Source: Synechococcus sp. CCY 9618
GTDB lineage: Bacteria > Cyanobacteriota > Cyanobacteriia > PCC-6307 > Cyanobiaceae
Assembly (NCBI RefSeq): GCF_019038415.1
Contig: NZ_JAFKRG010000031.1
Coordinates: 1-64,000, forward strand
DNA: 64,000 nt
Direction of reading: 5' to 3'
In this document: positions 10,233-19,899 of the stretch, piece by piece
Numbering within the stretch: the stretch's first letter is position 1
Layout: each line of letters begins with the position of its first letter
Translations under genes and position numbers: made by a program
Notes under the pieces: model-generated
Told to the model about the DNA's origin: nothing
Databases searched by the model: none
The model's input: only the letters and a program-made list of their open reading frames with translations

Positions 10233-10947
10233 GGCTGTGCATCACCCGTCCCGCCCCGCGCAGCTCGGCGCGGTAGTGGCTGGCCACCGGATCCCGGTTG
10301 TGGGGGTGGATGTCATCGATGCCGATGCCGTCCCGGCCGTGCTGCCGCCCGGAGCTGTGCAGGTAGCGGCCGCCGCCCAGGTGCAGCCCCACGTGGGTAC
10401 AGCGCCGGGAGGTGCCGAAGAAGATCAGGTCGCCGGGAGCCAGCAGGCTGGTGATGCCGCTGCGGACCGCCACAGGCCGGCAGAAGCGCTCCTGCAGATA
10501 GGCATCCCGGGGCAGCCAGATGCCGGCCCGGGCGAAGGCGGTCTGCACCAGTCCCGAGCAGTCGAAGTCCGGGCCCAGGGTTCCGCCCCAGAGGTATCGG
10601 TTGGGCTGGTGGCGGGCGGCCTCGGCCCATGCGAGCACCTCCTCCAGGCGAGCAACGATCCGGCTGCGGTCCAGGCGGGCCAGGGAGGGCGGCCGGGCGG
10701 GGCAGGCCCGGGCTTCCAGCTCGTCGCTCTCCACCCAGCAGGGGTAGCCGTCCTCGTGCAGCCGCACACGCAGTCGTTTCGAAACGCCGGCAGCGGAGGG
10801 GGCGCCGGCCGCTGTCAGCACCTTCAGGTGGCGGCCCGCCCGCACCTGGGTGGCCAGCCCTGGCCCGACCGGCCGGCTGTAGGCCTCCAGCGGCTGCGTC
10901 AGGGCCCAGCAGCTGCCCGGCGCCGGCAGGGTGCCTAAGGTCGCCAT
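10207..10947 (-). CDS. NlpC/P60 family cell-wall peptidase
   Basis: 246 residues. The C-terminal half is an NlpC/P60 cysteine peptidase domain: YLWGGTLGPDFDCSGLVQ (~residue 130) carries the catalytic Cys, THVGLHLGGGRYLHS (~195) the His, and a second polar residue follows. The N-terminal ~110 residues resemble the SH3-like domains in cyanobacterial homologues that cleave peptidoglycan stem peptides (gamma-D-Glu-diaminopimelate). No clear signal peptide is visible. The ATG lies only 3 bases from that of the divergent serine hydrolase gene, so at least one promoter must sit inside the neighbour or one start is misplaced. Confidence 0.85.
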   Translation of the reverse strand: MATLGTLPAPGSCWALTQPLEAYSRPVGPGLATQVRAGRHLKVLTAAGAPSAAGVSKRLRVRLHEDGYPCWVESDELEARACPARPPSLARLDRSRIVARLEEVLAWAEAARHQPNRYLWGGTLGPDFDCSGLVQTAFARAGIWLPRDAYLQERFCRPVAVRSGITSLLAPGDLIFFGTSRRCTHVGLHLGGGRYLHSSGRQHGRDGIGIDDIHPHNRDPVASHYRAELRGAGRVMHSHDGSPLPP

Positions 10948-10950
10948 CAC

Positions 10951-11886
10951 ATGGTGTCGCCGCTGATGGCGTTCTACAGCCCTGATCCGGCCATGGCCCA
11001 GATTCTCGGCCAGCTCGTCGCCCAGCTGGAGCAGGACGGCCGGCCGGGGCTGGGGGAGCAGCTTTCGGTCACCTGGCTGCGGTACGGGGCTTCCCTGATC
11101 GGCGCAGCCGATGCGATGGGCCACGAGACGTTCTGGGGCCAGCCGGTGACGGGGGCCAACTGGTCGGGGGAGCGACCGCGCTACCCCGCCAGTGTGGTGA
11201 AGCTGGTGTATCTGGTGGCTGCCGAGACCTGGCTGCAGCGCCAGCTGATCGACGATTGCCCCGAGCTGCGCCGGGCCCTGGCCGACATGGTGCGGGACTC
11301 GGGCAACGACGCCACTTCCCTGGTGCTGGATCTGCTCACCGGGACCACCAGCGGCCCGTCCCTGCCCCCGGAGCGGTACCAGGCCTGGTGCCGTCAGCGG
11401 CAGCTGGTGAATGGCTGGCTGGCCAGCCTGGGCTGGAGCGAGACCAGGGCGGAGAACGCCTGCCAGAAGACCTGGGCCGAGGGCCCCTACGGCCGCGAGC
11501 GCGACTTCTACGGTCCTGGACTGGAGAACCGCAATCGCCTCAGCACCGACTTCACGGCCCGCCTGCTGCATGCGGTGGTGGCTGGAGGGATCGTGTCCCC
11601 GCCGGCCTGCCGCCGCATGATGGACCTCCTGCAGCGCTCGCTCGACCCGGGGGAGCGGGCCGCCGATCCCGAGAACCAGGTGGATGGCTTTCTCGGGGCC
11701 GGGCTGCCGCAGGGGTCCCGGCTGTGGAGCAAGGCCGGCTGGATGAGTCAGGCCCGTCACGATGCCGCCTACCTGGAGGTGGAGGGCAGGATGCCGATGC
11801 TGCTGGTGGTCTTCAGCGAGGGAAGGGTCAGGGCCGCCGATGCCACCCTGCTGCCGCAGATCGCCTCCGCCCTGCTGGCCGCCTGA
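10951..11886 (+). CDS. Serine hydrolase of the class A beta-lactamase fold
   Basis: 311 residues. It has the active-site SxxK as PASVVKLVYL (~residue 76), an SDN-like DSGNDAT (~112), and a KTG-like triad SKAGW (~260), so it belongs to the penicillin-recognising serine hydrolases (PF13354-like). There is no obvious signal peptide. Cyanobacterial relatives sit next to cell-wall genes, as here (divergent NlpC/P60 peptidase). It may act on peptidoglycan peptides rather than antibiotics, but this is inference. ATGs at 10951 and 10966 are both possible starts; the second leaves a little more room from the divergent neighbour. Confidence 0.8.
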   Translation: MVSPLMAFYSPDPAMAQILGQLVAQLEQDGRPGLGEQLSVTWLRYGASLIGAADAMGHETFWGQPVTGANWSGERPRYPASVVKLVYLVAAETWLQRQLIDDCPELRRALADMVRDSGNDATSLVLDLLTGTTSGPSLPPERYQAWCRQRQLVNGWLASLGWSETRAENACQKTWAEGPYGRERDFYGPGLENRNRLSTDFTARLLHAVVAGGIVSPPACRRMMDLLQRSLDPGERAADPENQVDGFLGAGLPQGSRLWSKAGWMSQARHDAAYLEVEGRMPMLLVVFSEGRVRAADATLLPQIASALLAA

Positions 11887-11900
11887 GTCTGCGTAGCATC

Positions 11901-12587
11901 ATGCTGCGCCGTTCCGCCCCCTTGGCTGCCCTGCCGGTCGATGTGGTCCCGCTCGCCCTGGGGGCGGCGGTGAGCCCGATGCTGCTGGTGGGACAGATGC
12001 GCACCCTCACTGCTCCTGGATCCGGCCTCAGGCAGAGCTGGGCCTTCGTCGCCGGCAACGCGGCCGTGGTGGCGATCTGGGCCCTGCTGGGGCTCGGTTC
12101 GGGCGTCTCCCTGCCCGCCCGTCCCACCGCGGGCGCCGATCCGGTGTCAGCGGGGATCCATCTGGTGCTGGCCCTGGTGCTGCTGGCCATCGGCTGCGGT
12201 GCCCTGCAGCACCAGGGCGCGATGGCGTCGGCAGAGGAGGCCCCGGGAGGGGGGGCGGGCCGATCACCGGCCCGTTCCTTCGGGCTGGGACTGGCCCTCA
12301 TGGCCGGCAACCTCACCTCCCTGGTGCTGTATCTGCCGGCGCTGCAGGACCTGGCCCGCGCCGGCCTCCGGCCCGATGTGCTGGTGACCCTGGTGCTGCT
12401 GGTCAGCCTGATCACCCTGGCGGCCTCGCTGCTGCCGCCCCTGGCCCTGACCTTCACCGGCGGCTGGGGTCGGGCCCGGCTGGAGCAGCTCTCCCGGTGG
12501 ACGCTGATCCACCAGCGCCAGATCAACGCCGGGCTCTGTTTCGTGTTCGCCGCCTATCTCACTTTCAGTGGCCTGGCCAGGCTCTGA
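11901..12587 (+). CDS. Six-helix membrane protein, GAP/Sap (LysE-like) family
   Basis: 228 residues starting at the ATG 14 bases after the serine hydrolase stop. It is almost entirely hydrophobic, with about six membrane segments, beginning LPVDVVPLALGAAVSPMLLVGQM, a pattern of the GAP/Sap family related to LysE-type exporters. A polar loop rich in G, A and E (~residues 98-125) separates the two halves. The co-directional spacing suggests an operon with the upstream hydrolase. Substrate unknown. Confidence 0.7.
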   Translation: MLRRSAPLAALPVDVVPLALGAAVSPMLLVGQMRTLTAPGSGLRQSWAFVAGNAAVVAIWALLGLGSGVSLPARPTAGADPVSAGIHLVLALVLLAIGCGALQHQGAMASAEEAPGGGAGRSPARSFGLGLALMAGNLTSLVLYLPALQDLARAGLRPDVLVTLVLLVSLITLAASLLPPLALTFTGGWGRARLEQLSRWTLIHQRQINAGLCFVFAAYLTFSGLARL

Positions 12588-12624
12588 GGGGCCTGGCGTC
12601 GGTGCCCACGGTGGGGCCTGGAAC

Positions 12625-12712
12625 GGAGAGGGAGGGATTCGAACCCTCGACAGAAGTTGCCTCCTGTAACTCCTTAGCAGGGAGCCGCTTTCAACCACTC
12701 AGCCACCTCTCC
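12625..12712 (-). tRNA. tRNA-Ser (anticodon GCT)
   Basis: An 88-base class II tRNA. The acceptor stem GGAGAGG/CCTCTCC, the anticodon loop CTGCTAA with anticodon GCT (reads AGC/AGU), the long variable arm GGAGTTACAGGAGGCAACTTCT and the TTCGAAT T-loop are all present. CCA is not encoded. Confidence 0.96.
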
Positions 12713-12730
12713 AGTGGCCCAGAGAGCTTA

Positions 12731-13954
12731 TCAGGGCTCAGCCGCCGACTCCGGGGCGATGGGCGCTCCCGGTTCCGGAGCCACCGCCAGGCGCGGCAGG
12801 CGGTGCTTGAAGCCGCAGAGGATCTCCCAGGGAATCGTGCCGCAGCGCTCGCTCCAGTCGATCGGGCCGATCGCCTGCCCCTGCTGTTCCCCCAGCAGGG
12901 TGACCACGCTGCCCACCTCGATCCGGGGAGCGTCGGTGGCGTCAATCACCAGCTGGTCCATGGTGATCGCGCCCACCTGGGGCAGGCGCCGCCCTTCGAA
13001 CAGCACCTCCATGCGGTCGGAGAGCTGGCGGGGCACGCCGTCGGCGTAGCCGATCGAGACCACCGCCAGCCGGCTGGGGCGGCTGGTCCGGAAGCGGTGG
13101 CCGTAGCTCACCCCGACCCCGGCGCCCACCTCGCGCAGCAGGGTGACCCGGGCATGGATCCCGAGGGCCGGCCGCAGGGGCACGACCCCGGCCAGGTGGG
13201 GGGCCGGTGGGTGGCCGTAGAGGGCCAGGCCCACCCGCACGAGGTCGAAGTGCTGCTGACGGCTGCGCAGGGTGCCCGCCGAATTGGCCAGGTGACGGCA
13301 CCCGGCCTCCAGCCTCTGCTCCGCCAGGCTGGTCAGCACCGACTCGAAGCGCCGCTGCTGGAGCTCGCTGAGGCCGTCGTCCTCCCCGGGGGCGGCATCG
13401 GCGCAGGCCAGGTGGGAATAGATCCCCACCAGCTCGATGGCGTCCATGCCGCCCAGGGCCGCCACCAGCCGGGGTCCCTCCTGCCAGTCGGCGCCGAGGC
13501 GGGCCATGCCGGTGTCGAGCTTGAGCTGCACGGCCATGGCACGGCCGCTGCCGCTGGCCAGGTTCTGGCACAGGAGCGCCTCCCGCATGCTGCTGAGGGT
13601 GGGCATCAGCTGCCAGCGCAGGCAGCTGCGCAGTTCCTCGGGCTGGGTGAGGTTGCCGAGAACGAGCACCGGGGCCCAGATGCCGGCGCGCCGCAGCTGC
13701 ACCCCTTCCGCCAGGGTGGCGACGCCGAAACAGGCCGCCCCCGCCTCCAGGGCGGCGCGGGCCACGGGCAGGGCGCCGTGGCCGTAGGCATCGGCCTTGA
13801 CCACCGCCATCAGCTGGGTGTCAGGGCCGATGTGGCGCCGCAGGGCCCGCACGTTGGCCTGGATCGCCGCCGTGTTCACCTCCACCCAGGCCCGCTGCCG
13901 CGACTCGCCGGTCTCCTCCGTCGCGCCGGCCGGGACGAGCGAGGAACGGGTCAT
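12731..13954 (-). CDS. alr: Alanine racemase
   Basis: 407-residue PLP enzyme making D-alanine for peptidoglycan. The PLP-binding lysine is K53 in VVKADAYGHG. KLDTGMARLG, the SYGHRF stretch with a catalytic tyrosine near residue 285, and SIGYADGVPR and AITMDQLVID toward the C-terminus match the fold-type III family. The first ~20 residues are extra and variable. It lies just downstream of tRNA-Ser on no shared transcript and is divergent from the HNH nuclease gene 74 bases away. Confidence 0.95.
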   Translation of the reverse strand: MTRSSLVPAGATEETGESRQRAWVEVNTAAIQANVRALRRHIGPDTQLMAVVKADAYGHGALPVARAALEAGAACFGVATLAEGVQLRRAGIWAPVLVLGNLTQPEELRSCLRWQLMPTLSSMREALLCQNLASGSGRAMAVQLKLDTGMARLGADWQEGPRLVAALGGMDAIELVGIYSHLACADAAPGEDDGLSELQQRRFESVLTSLAEQRLEAGCRHLANSAGTLRSRQQHFDLVRVGLALYGHPPAPHLAGVVPLRPALGIHARVTLLREVGAGVGVSYGHRFRTSRPSRLAVVSIGYADGVPRQLSDRMEVLFEGRRLPQVGAITMDQLVIDATDAPRIEVGSVVTLLGEQQGQAIGPIDWSERCGTIPWEILCGFKHRLPRLAVAPEPGAPIAPESAAEP

Positions 13955-14028
13955 GGGCGGGACGTATGGGAGCAGGCCATGATTCTCATGGGAATCCCGT
14001 TAGCATGCCGCCTATCCAGCGGACTGGC

Positions 14029-14529
14029 ATGGGCCACGTTCTCGTTCTGAATGCGTCCTACGAACCGCTGAACATCACCACCTGGCGTCGGGCCATGGTG
14101 ATGCTGCTCAAGGGGAAGGCCGAAGGACTCGAGCATGACCCCGAGCGTGCCATCCGCCCGGACCATTTCCTGCCCACCGTGATCCGCCTGCGCCAGTTCG
14201 TGCGGGTTCCGTACAAGCAACTGCCCCTCACCCGCCGCAACGTGTTCCAGCGCGACGGCCATTCCTGCCAGTACTGCGGCTTCAGTGGCGACCAGCTCTC
14301 CATCGACCACGTGGTGCCCCGCAGCCGCGGCGGCACCGACATCTGGGAGAACGTCACCACCGCCTGCCTGCCCTGCAATGTGCGCAAGGGCAACCGCACC
14401 CCCCGGGAGGCGGCCATGCCCCTGGCCCGGGAGCCCCGCCGCCCCCTGGGCAGCCTCAGCTTCGAGGCCAACCGCCGCATCCGCTCCGGCCAGCACCAGG
14501 AGTGGGCCAAATACGTGATCGGCGCCTGA
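14029..14529 (+). CDS. HNH endonuclease family protein
   Basis: 166 residues. It contains an HNH nuclease domain with paired zinc-binding cysteines CQYCG (~residue 82), the catalytic region [14 protein letters not shown] (~95) and the second pair CLPC (~118). The N-terminal [16 protein letters not shown] is the usual start of this widely conserved cyanobacterial family, so the ATG at 14029 is preferred over upstream ATGs at 14005 and 13966. The cellular role of the family is not known; it is conserved on chromosomes and is not evidently part of a mobile element. Confidence 0.87.
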   Translation: MGHVLVLNASYEPLNITTWRRAMVMLLKGKAEGLEHDPERAIRPDHFLPTVIRLRQFVRVPYKQLPLTRRNVFQRDGHSCQYCGFSGDQLSIDHVVPRSRGGTDIWENVTTACLPCNVRKGNRTPREAAMPLAREPRRPLGSLSFEANRRIRSGQHQEWAKYVIGA

Positions 14530-14541
14530 GCAGCCCACGCT

Positions 14542-15657
14542 TCAGCCTCCCGTGCCGCTGGCTTCCAGGGCCAGGGCCTCGAGGGCCTGGCGCTGCTCCT
14601 CGGCGATGCAGGCGCCGATCAGGTCGTCAAGCTGGCCGGTGAGCACGGGTTCGAGGGAAAAGTTGCGCCCCAGCCGGTGGTCGGTCACCCGGTTGTCCTT
14701 GGCGTTGTAGGTGCGGATCTTCTCGCTGCGGTCGCCGCTGCCCACCTGGGCGCGGCGCACGGAGCGCTCCTCGGCGTTGGCCTCCGCCAGCTGGCGCTCG
14801 TTGAGCTTGGCCCGCAGGATCTCCATGGCCCGCTCCCGGTTCTGGAGCTGGGAGCGTTCCTGGGTGCAGAACACCCGGATGCCGGTGGGCTTGTGGAGCA
14901 GATCCACGGCCGTTTCCACCTTGTTGACGTTCTGGCCACCGGCGCCCCCCGAGCGGGCCGTGCTGATGTCCAGATCGCCGGGATCGATCTGCACCTCCAC
15001 CGGGTCGGCCTCGGGCATCACCGCCACGGTGGCCGTGGAGGTGTGCACCCGTCCCTGGGATTCGGTGGCCGGCACCCGCTGCACCCGGTGCACGCCCGCC
15101 TCGAACTTCAGCCGGCTGTAGACCGCCTCGCCTCGGATCGCCAGGATCAGTTCCTTGTAGCCCCCCAGATCCGCCTCCGAAGCACTCACGGGCTGCACCT
15201 GCCAGCCCTGGCCCTGGGCGTAGCGCTCGTACATGCGGGCCAGATCGCCTGCCCACAGGCTGGCCTCGTCGCCGCCGGCGCCGGCGCGGATCTCCAGCAT
15301 CACGCTGCGCTCGTCGCGGGGATCGGAGGGGAGCATGGCCAGGGTGAGACGCTCCCCCAGGGCAGTGAGGCGCGCCTCAAGGCTGACCAGCTCCTCGGTG
15401 GCCAGGGCGGCCAGCTCTTCGGCGTCGGCGTCGCCCCGGGGCTCCTTCAGCAGCGTCCGGGCCTGCTCCCGTTCCTGCTCCAGCTTGCGCAGCTGGTGGT
15501 AATCGTTGACCAGGGGCTCGAGCCGGGCCCGTTCCCGGGCCAGCTCCTGCAGCCGGCCGGGATCGGAGGCCACCGCCGGGTCCGCCAGTTGCCGCTCCAG
15601 GGTGGTGAAGGTGCGGCAGACAGTGTCCAGACGGGATTGGAGCAGCTCGGAGTCCAT
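14542..15657 (-). CDS. prfA: Peptide chain release factor 1
   Basis: 371 residues; recognises UAA/UAG and triggers peptide release. The PxT anticodon-like motif reads VPATES (~residue 196), which marks RF1 rather than RF2. The GGQ catalytic loop is [11 protein letters not shown] (~238). It lies downstream of rpmE but beyond a strong terminator (15720-15752), so it probably has its own promoter in the ~60 bases between. It converges with the HNH gene, 12 bases apart. Confidence 0.97.
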   Translation of the reverse strand: MDSELLQSRLDTVCRTFTTLERQLADPAVASDPGRLQELARERARLEPLVNDYHQLRKLEQEREQARTLLKEPRGDADAEELAALATEELVSLEARLTALGERLTLAMLPSDPRDERSVMLEIRAGAGGDEASLWAGDLARMYERYAQGQGWQVQPVSASEADLGGYKELILAIRGEAVYSRLKFEAGVHRVQRVPATESQGRVHTSTATVAVMPEADPVEVQIDPGDLDISTARSGGAGGQNVNKVETAVDLLHKPTGIRVFCTQERSQLQNRERAMEILRAKLNERQLAEANAEERSVRRAQVGSGDRSEKIRTYNAKDNRVTDHRLGRNFSLEPVLTGQLDDLIGACIAEEQRQALEALALEASGTGG

Positions 15658-15719
15658 GGACGGTGCCGATCAGGGGAGCGCCCTCCGGGGCGGCAGGGGG
15701 GCTCGCCGGGAACGGACCC

Positions 15720-15752
15720 AAAAAAACGGCCGGATGCCTGGGGCACCCGGCC
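15720..15752 (-). terminator. Strong intrinsic terminator ending the ribosomal protein cluster
   Basis: On the minus strand an 11-bp stem (GGCCGGGTGCC with GGCATCCGGCC, one G-U) and a three-base CCA loop, followed by G and seven T. It is 21 bases past the rpmE stop and is the only clear intrinsic terminator seen between rplC and prfA. Confidence 0.92.
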
Positions 15753-15772
15753 AGGGAAACGCCTGGGCCGGA

Positions 15773-16078
15773 TCAGGCTTCGGCAGCGGCAGGTTCGGCT
15801 GCAGGTTCGGCGGCTTCTGAAGGAGCCTCGGCAGGCTTGGCGGCCTTCTTGGTGCCGGAGGCGGAATCGGTGCTGCCCATGCCGTACTTGCGCATGAAGC
15901 GATCCACCCGGCCCTCGGTGTCGAGGATCTTCTGGGTGCCGGTGTAGAAGGGGTGGTTGCCGCTCCAGACGTCGACCGTGAGCTCGGGCTGGGTGGAGCC
16001 GGTGGTCATGACCACCTCCCCATTGCAGATCACCTTGGCGTCGGGATACCAGGTGGGGTGGATGTCGGGCTTCGGCAT
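15773..16078 (-). CDS. rpmE: 50S ribosomal protein bL31
   Basis: 101 residues starting MPKPDIHPTWYPDAKVICNG. Typical L31 core of ~75 residues (VWSGNHPFYTGTQ and GRVDRFMRKYG visible), the zinc-free type lacking CxxC. The last ~25 residues are a repetitive Ala/Glu/Pro tail (AEPAAEPAAAEA) not part of the core. It is the last gene of the ribosomal cluster. Confidence 0.96.
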   Translation of the reverse strand: MPKPDIHPTWYPDAKVICNGEVVMTTGSTQPELTVDVWSGNHPFYTGTQKILDTEGRVDRFMRKYGMGSTDSASGTKKAAKPAEAPSEAAEPAAEPAAAEA

Positions 16079-16086
16079 GATGAGAA

Positions 16087-16494
16087 TCAGCGCTTGGAGA
16101 ACTGGGGAGCCTTGCGGGCTTTCTTGAGGCCGTACTTGCGACGCTCCTTGGCCCGGGGATCGCGGCTCAGGTGGCCTTCGATCTTGAGCGGCTTGCGGTT
16201 GTCGGGGGAGAGGTCGCACAGGGCCCGCGCCGCGCCCTGCTTGATGGCATCGGCCTGGCCGGTGAGGCCACCGCCGCGCACGTTCACCAGCAGGTCGTAC
16301 TGACTTTCCAGGCCGAGGGTCTGGAGAGGGGCCTTCACCGCCGCCAGGTAGACGGGGTTGTAGTTGAGGTAGTTGTCACCGGGACGGCCGTTGATGGTGA
16401 CGCTGCCGGCTCCGGGGACGACCCGGACCCGGGCCACGGCGGTCTTGCGACGGCCCGTGCCCCAGTAGACGACGCGATTGGAGGTGCTGGTCAT
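16087..16494 (-). CDS. rpsI: 30S ribosomal protein uS9
   Basis: 135 residues. [13 protein letters not shown] at the N-terminus and the basic tail ending [12 protein letters not shown], which reaches the ribosomal P site, identify S9. Its ATG overlaps the rplM stop by 4 bases, so the pair is translationally coupled, as is the usual L13-S9 unit. Confidence 0.98.
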   Translation of the reverse strand: MTSTSNRVVYWGTGRRKTAVARVRVVPGAGSVTINGRPGDNYLNYNPVYLAAVKAPLQTLGLESQYDLLVNVRGGGLTGQADAIKQGAARALCDLSPDNRKPLKIEGHLSRDPRAKERRKYGLKKARKAPQFSKR

Positions 16495-16943
16495 CGGGCG
16501 GCGGCGGCGGGATCGAGGGCGAGGGGCTGGGGCTTCTGGGCGGCATGCGGATGCTCGGTGCCCTTGTAGACCTTGAGCTTGCGGAACAGCTGACGGCCGA
16601 GGGCGTTGTGGGGAAGCATCCCCTTGATGGCCTTCTCGACGATGCGCTCCGGCAGGCGGGCCTGCAGGTGCTCGAAGGTTTCGGTCTTCATGCCGCCGGG
16701 ACGGCCGGAATGGCGGCGGTAGATCTTCTGGGTGGCCTTGTTACCGCTGACGCGGATCTTCTCGGCGTTGATCACCACCACGAAGTCACCGGTGTCGAGG
16801 TGAGGGGTGAAGGTGGGCTTGTTCTTGCCGCGCAGCACCTGGGCCACTTCGCTGGCCAGTCGACCGAGAGTCTGATCCGCTGCGTCGACCAGATACCACT
16901 GGCGCTCGAGCGAATCGATGGAGGGTGGGGTTGTCTTGTTCAT
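16491..16943 (-). CDS. rplM: 50S ribosomal protein uL13
   Basis: 150 residues from [21 protein letters not shown]. The family motifs [28 protein letters not shown] and [17 protein letters not shown] are present. It follows truA by 67 bases and is coupled to rpsI. Confidence 0.98.
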   Translation of the reverse strand: MNKTTPPSIDSLERQWYLVDAADQTLGRLASEVAQVLRGKNKPTFTPHLDTGDFVVVINAEKIRVSGNKATQKIYRRHSGRPGGMKTETFEHLQARLPERIVEKAIKGMLPHNALGRQLFRKLKVYKGTEHPHAAQKPQPLALDPAAAAR

Positions 16944-17010
16944 CGCGCCGGCGGGCCGGTTTGGGGTGAGCCCATCGCAGCAGGATGGGTCGGGACAGGA
17001 AGGATCGACC

Positions 17011-17955
17011 CTACCGCGTCGTCGGATCGCAGGGAGAATCGTGCGATTCCAGAAGAAATCGCGGTTGGCAATCATACCAGCCGGCCTCCGGAAACACCGG
17101 CTGCGGATAGCCCACCCGCAGCAGGCAGAGTCCCTGGGGCGGGGCGGCCTCCTTCACCTCGTGGCGGGCCCCGCTGCGCCAGCGGCGCAGGAACGCCTCG
17201 CTTTCCAGGCGGCCTTCTCCCACCGCCACCAGCTGCCCCATCAGCAGACGGACCATGCCGTACAGGAAGCCGCTGGCCTGCACCTCGGTGACCAGCAGAT
17301 CCCCCTGGCGGACGATCTCCACGTCCTGCAGGGTGGTGCGGGCGTGGGCCCGACGGCTGCCCGCCCGCTGGAAGGCGGAGAAGTCGTGCTCGCCGAGCAG
17401 GGCCTCCAGGCAGCGGGCCATGGCCTGCTCATCCAGCCGCCACTGGTAGCGGTGCCAGCTCCAGGGGGCGAGAAACAGATTGGGGGTGCGTCCGTTGTGG
17501 ATCGTGTAGCGGTAGCGCCGGTAGGTGGCGGAAAAGCAGGCATGCCAGTCGCCCGGCACCTCGGCGGCGGCCCGCACCCGGATCGTGGGCGGCAGCCGGC
17601 CGTTGAGGGCCCTGGCCCAGCGACCCACGGGAATGGGGCCTGCCGCATCGAAGTGGACCACCTGGGCGGCGGCATGGACGCCGCTGTCAGTGCGGCCCGC
17701 GGCCACTGCATGGACAGGACGATGGGGGTCGAGAGCCCGTATCGCAGCCTCCAGGGTCTCCTGGACGCTGCCGTTGAGAGTCTGGCGCTGCCAGCCGTGG
17801 AAGGCGGATCCGTCGTACTGGATCGAGATGGCGATCCGCCGGACTCCGGGCGCAGCCAGGGGCCCGGCAAGGGCGTCTGGCCTTGGGAACTGGGGCCCGG
17901 AGGGGGTCAGGGAGGGCTCAGACCAGCTCGATGATCGCCATCTCGGCGTTGTCAC
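17011..17955 (-). CDS. truA: tRNA pseudouridine(38-40) synthase
   Basis: Makes pseudouridine in the tRNA anticodon arm. The catalytic aspartate lies in [11 protein letters not shown]; the N-terminal [12 protein letters not shown] and C-terminal [13 protein letters not shown] stretches are TruA hallmarks. The start is uncertain. No ATG, GTG or TTG lies between the rplQ stop and the conserved IAISIQYDG strand. The nearest canonical codon is a GTG at 17955, inside the end of rplQ (38-base overlap), giving 314 residues with a ~28-residue non-conserved leader. CTG at 17859 would give a more compact protein. Confidence 0.9.
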   Translation of the reverse strand: MTTPRWRSSSWSEPSLTPSGPQFPRPDALAGPLAAPGVRRIAISIQYDGSAFHGWQRQTLNGSVQETLEAAIRALDPHRPVHAVAAGRTDSGVHAAAQVVHFDAAGPIPVGRWARALNGRLPPTIRVRAAAEVPGDWHACFSATYRRYRYTIHNGRTPNLFLAPWSWHRYQWRLDEQAMARCLEALLGEHDFSAFQRAGSRRAHARTTLQDVEIVRQGDLLVTEVQASGFLYGMVRLLMGQLVAVGEGRLESEAFLRRWRSGARHEVKEAAPPQGLCLLRVGYPQPVFPEAGWYDCQPRFLLESHDSPCDPTTR

Positions 17956-18268
17956 CCCGGCGACGCACGGTGCGGATGATGCGGGTGTAGCCACCCTGGC
18001 GGTCGCCGTAGCGATCCTGGGCCTTGTCGAACAGGGCGTGCACCAGCTGCTTGTCGTAGATGTAGCCGATGGCCCGGCGGCGGGCGGCAAGGGTGCCGTC
18101 CTTGGCCAGGGTGATCATGCGCTCGGCCTCGTCACGCAGGGCCTTGGCACGGGCCTTGGTGGTGGTGACCCGGCCTTCACGGATGAGCTGGGTGGTGAGG
18201 CCGCGCAGCATGGCCTTGCGTTGGTCGGCGGGGCGTCCCAGCAGGGGGACTCGGCACTGGTGTCGCAT
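17918..18268 (-). CDS. rplQ: 50S ribosomal protein bL17
   Basis: 116 residues starting [20 protein letters not shown]. The LGRPADQR box and the C-terminal [19 protein letters not shown] typical of L17 are present. It lies 46 bases after rpoA, the standard order. Confidence 0.98.
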   Translation of the reverse strand: MRHQCRVPLLGRPADQRKAMLRGLTTQLIREGRVTTTKARAKALRDEAERMITLAKDGTLAARRRAIGYIYDKQLVHALFDKAQDRYGDRQGGYTRIIRTVRRRGDNAEMAIIELV

Positions 18269-18314
18269 GGTGGGGACGGGGCGGGTGGCGAAGCGGGGCA
18301 GGGGTGATCGCCTT

Positions 18315-19253
18315 TCAGCCGCTGGTGCGGCTCTGGGGCAGGGAGATGCCGATCCTCTCAAGCGCCTCGATCACCTCGTCGGCGGACTTGGAGCCGAAGT
18401 TCTTGATCTCCAGCAGGTCTTCGTAGCTGAAGCCCATGAGATCGGATACGGAGTTGACCTGGGCGCGCTTGAGGCAGTTGTAGGCCCGCACCGAGAGGTT
18501 CAGTTCCTCCAGGGGGATCTGGGCCTCGGCCGAAGGCTCCGGCTCCAGGCCCGGCTCCTCGGCCATGGTGAGGGTCGCCAGGGGCTGGAACAGGCCGATC
18601 AGCTGGTTGGCCGCCTGGGCCATGGCGTCGTCGGGGGTGACGCTGCCGTTGGTCTCGATCTCGATGCGCAGCCGCTCGCGGGCCGAACCGCCTTCACCGA
18701 CGGCGGTTTCATCGACGGTGTAGTTGACCCGGCGCACGGGCATGAAGACCGCATCGATCTGGAGCAGGTCGATGGCGGAGGTGTCCTCGTTGTGGCGATC
18801 CACGGGCCGGTAGCCGATGCCCCGCTCCACATGCACCTCCATCTCCAGGCTGTGGCCTTCGGCCACGGTGGCGATCTCCCGATCACCGTCGATCACCTGC
18901 ACCTGGGGGGAGAACTGCAGATCCGAGGCCGTCACCCTGGCCGGACCGTTGACCATCAGGCGGCCGATCTCCAGGTCGCGGCTGCGGCTGTTGACCGGGA
19001 CGGACTTGCAGTTGAGCAGGATGTCCAGCACGTCTTCGCGGACGCCGGGCACCGTGGCGTACTCGTGGTTCACACCCGAGAGACGCACCGCCGTGATGGC
19101 ACTGCCTTCGAGACCGCCGATCAGGACGCGTCGCAGGGCGTTGCCGAGGGTGGTGGCCTGGCCCCGATCCAGGGGGCCGATCAGGAAGACGCCCGTCTGG
19201 GAACGGTCGTCGGCGACCTGGTGCTCGACCCGATCGATCTGGTAGTGCAACAC
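18315..19253 (-). CDS. rpoA: RNA polymerase alpha subunit
   Basis: 312 residues. The N-terminal dimerisation domain has [20 protein letters not shown]; the C-terminal domain after ~residue 240 has [17 protein letters not shown] and ELLEI-like [16 protein letters not shown], which contacts UP elements and activators. An acidic linker ([14 protein letters not shown]) joins the two. It lies 82 bases after rpsK. Confidence 0.98.
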   Translation of the reverse strand: MLHYQIDRVEHQVADDRSQTGVFLIGPLDRGQATTLGNALRRVLIGGLEGSAITAVRLSGVNHEYATVPGVREDVLDILLNCKSVPVNSRSRDLEIGRLMVNGPARVTASDLQFSPQVQVIDGDREIATVAEGHSLEMEVHVERGIGYRPVDRHNEDTSAIDLLQIDAVFMPVRRVNYTVDETAVGEGGSARERLRIEIETNGSVTPDDAMAQAANQLIGLFQPLATLTMAEEPGLEPEPSAEAQIPLEELNLSVRAYNCLKRAQVNSVSDLMGFSYEDLLEIKNFGSKSADEVIEALERIGISLPQSRTSG

Positions 19254-19335
19254 GGTCTGAGGTGGAGAAAAGGGGAAGGTGGCCGCGAGCGCGGCACGGG
19301 GGAGGCGGGCAGGAGGCCGGAGGATTCCGGTCGGC

Positions 19336-19728
19336 TCAGACCCGGCGGCGCTTGGCCCGGCGGCAGCCGTTGTGGGGCAGGGGGGTGACGTCGCGGATCA
19401 GGGTGATCTCGAGACCGGCCACCTGGAGGGCCCGGATGGCGGTTTCACGGCCGGAGCCCGGGCCGCGGACCAGTACCTCGATCTGACGCATGCCCTGTTC
19501 CAGGGCCCGGCGGGCCGCCGCCTCGGCGGCGGTCTGGGCGGCGAAGGGGGTGCCCTTGCGGGCGCCCTTGAAGCCGCTGGCACCGGCAGAGGACCAGCTG
19601 ATCACCTCACCGGCGGTGTCGGTGATGGAGACGATGGTGTTGTTGAAGGTGCTCTGGATGTGCGCGACGCCGTTCGGGACGTTGCGTTTGGCCTTCTTGG
19701 GGCCGGTCTTCTTGGCGGGCTTGGCCAT
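19336..19728 (-). CDS. rpsK: 30S ribosomal protein uS11
   Basis: 130 residues. The basic start [20 protein letters not shown], then [17 protein letters not shown] and the C-terminal [18 protein letters not shown] are diagnostic of S11. A gap of 171 bases separates it from rpsM; no open frame or terminator is evident in that gap. Confidence 0.98.
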   Translation of the reverse strand: MAKPAKKTGPKKAKRNVPNGVAHIQSTFNNTIVSITDTAGEVISWSSAGASGFKGARKGTPFAAQTAAEAAARRALEQGMRQIEVLVRGPGSGRETAIRALQVAGLEITLIRDVTPLPHNGCRRAKRRRV

Positions 19729-19899
19729 GGCGGAGGTCCTGCGGATGCAGGGAGGTGATCGGGGGACTGGGGAAACCCCGGTGACGCCCTTCCGGGGAGG
19801 AGGGCGGCGGGGCTGCGGCCGAACGGCGGCCGCTGGGAGCCGCAGGCAGGGGGGGAAGGAGTTTGAGGCGGAGGAAGGAGCAGGCCGGGAGTCCCGGAC

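Noticed and set aside
11508-11760. The 11760 start that extends the NlpC/P60 frame to 517 codons
   Set aside because: The extra part lies opposite the serine hydrolase gene and is not conserved in type; the ATG at 10947 fits the family length.
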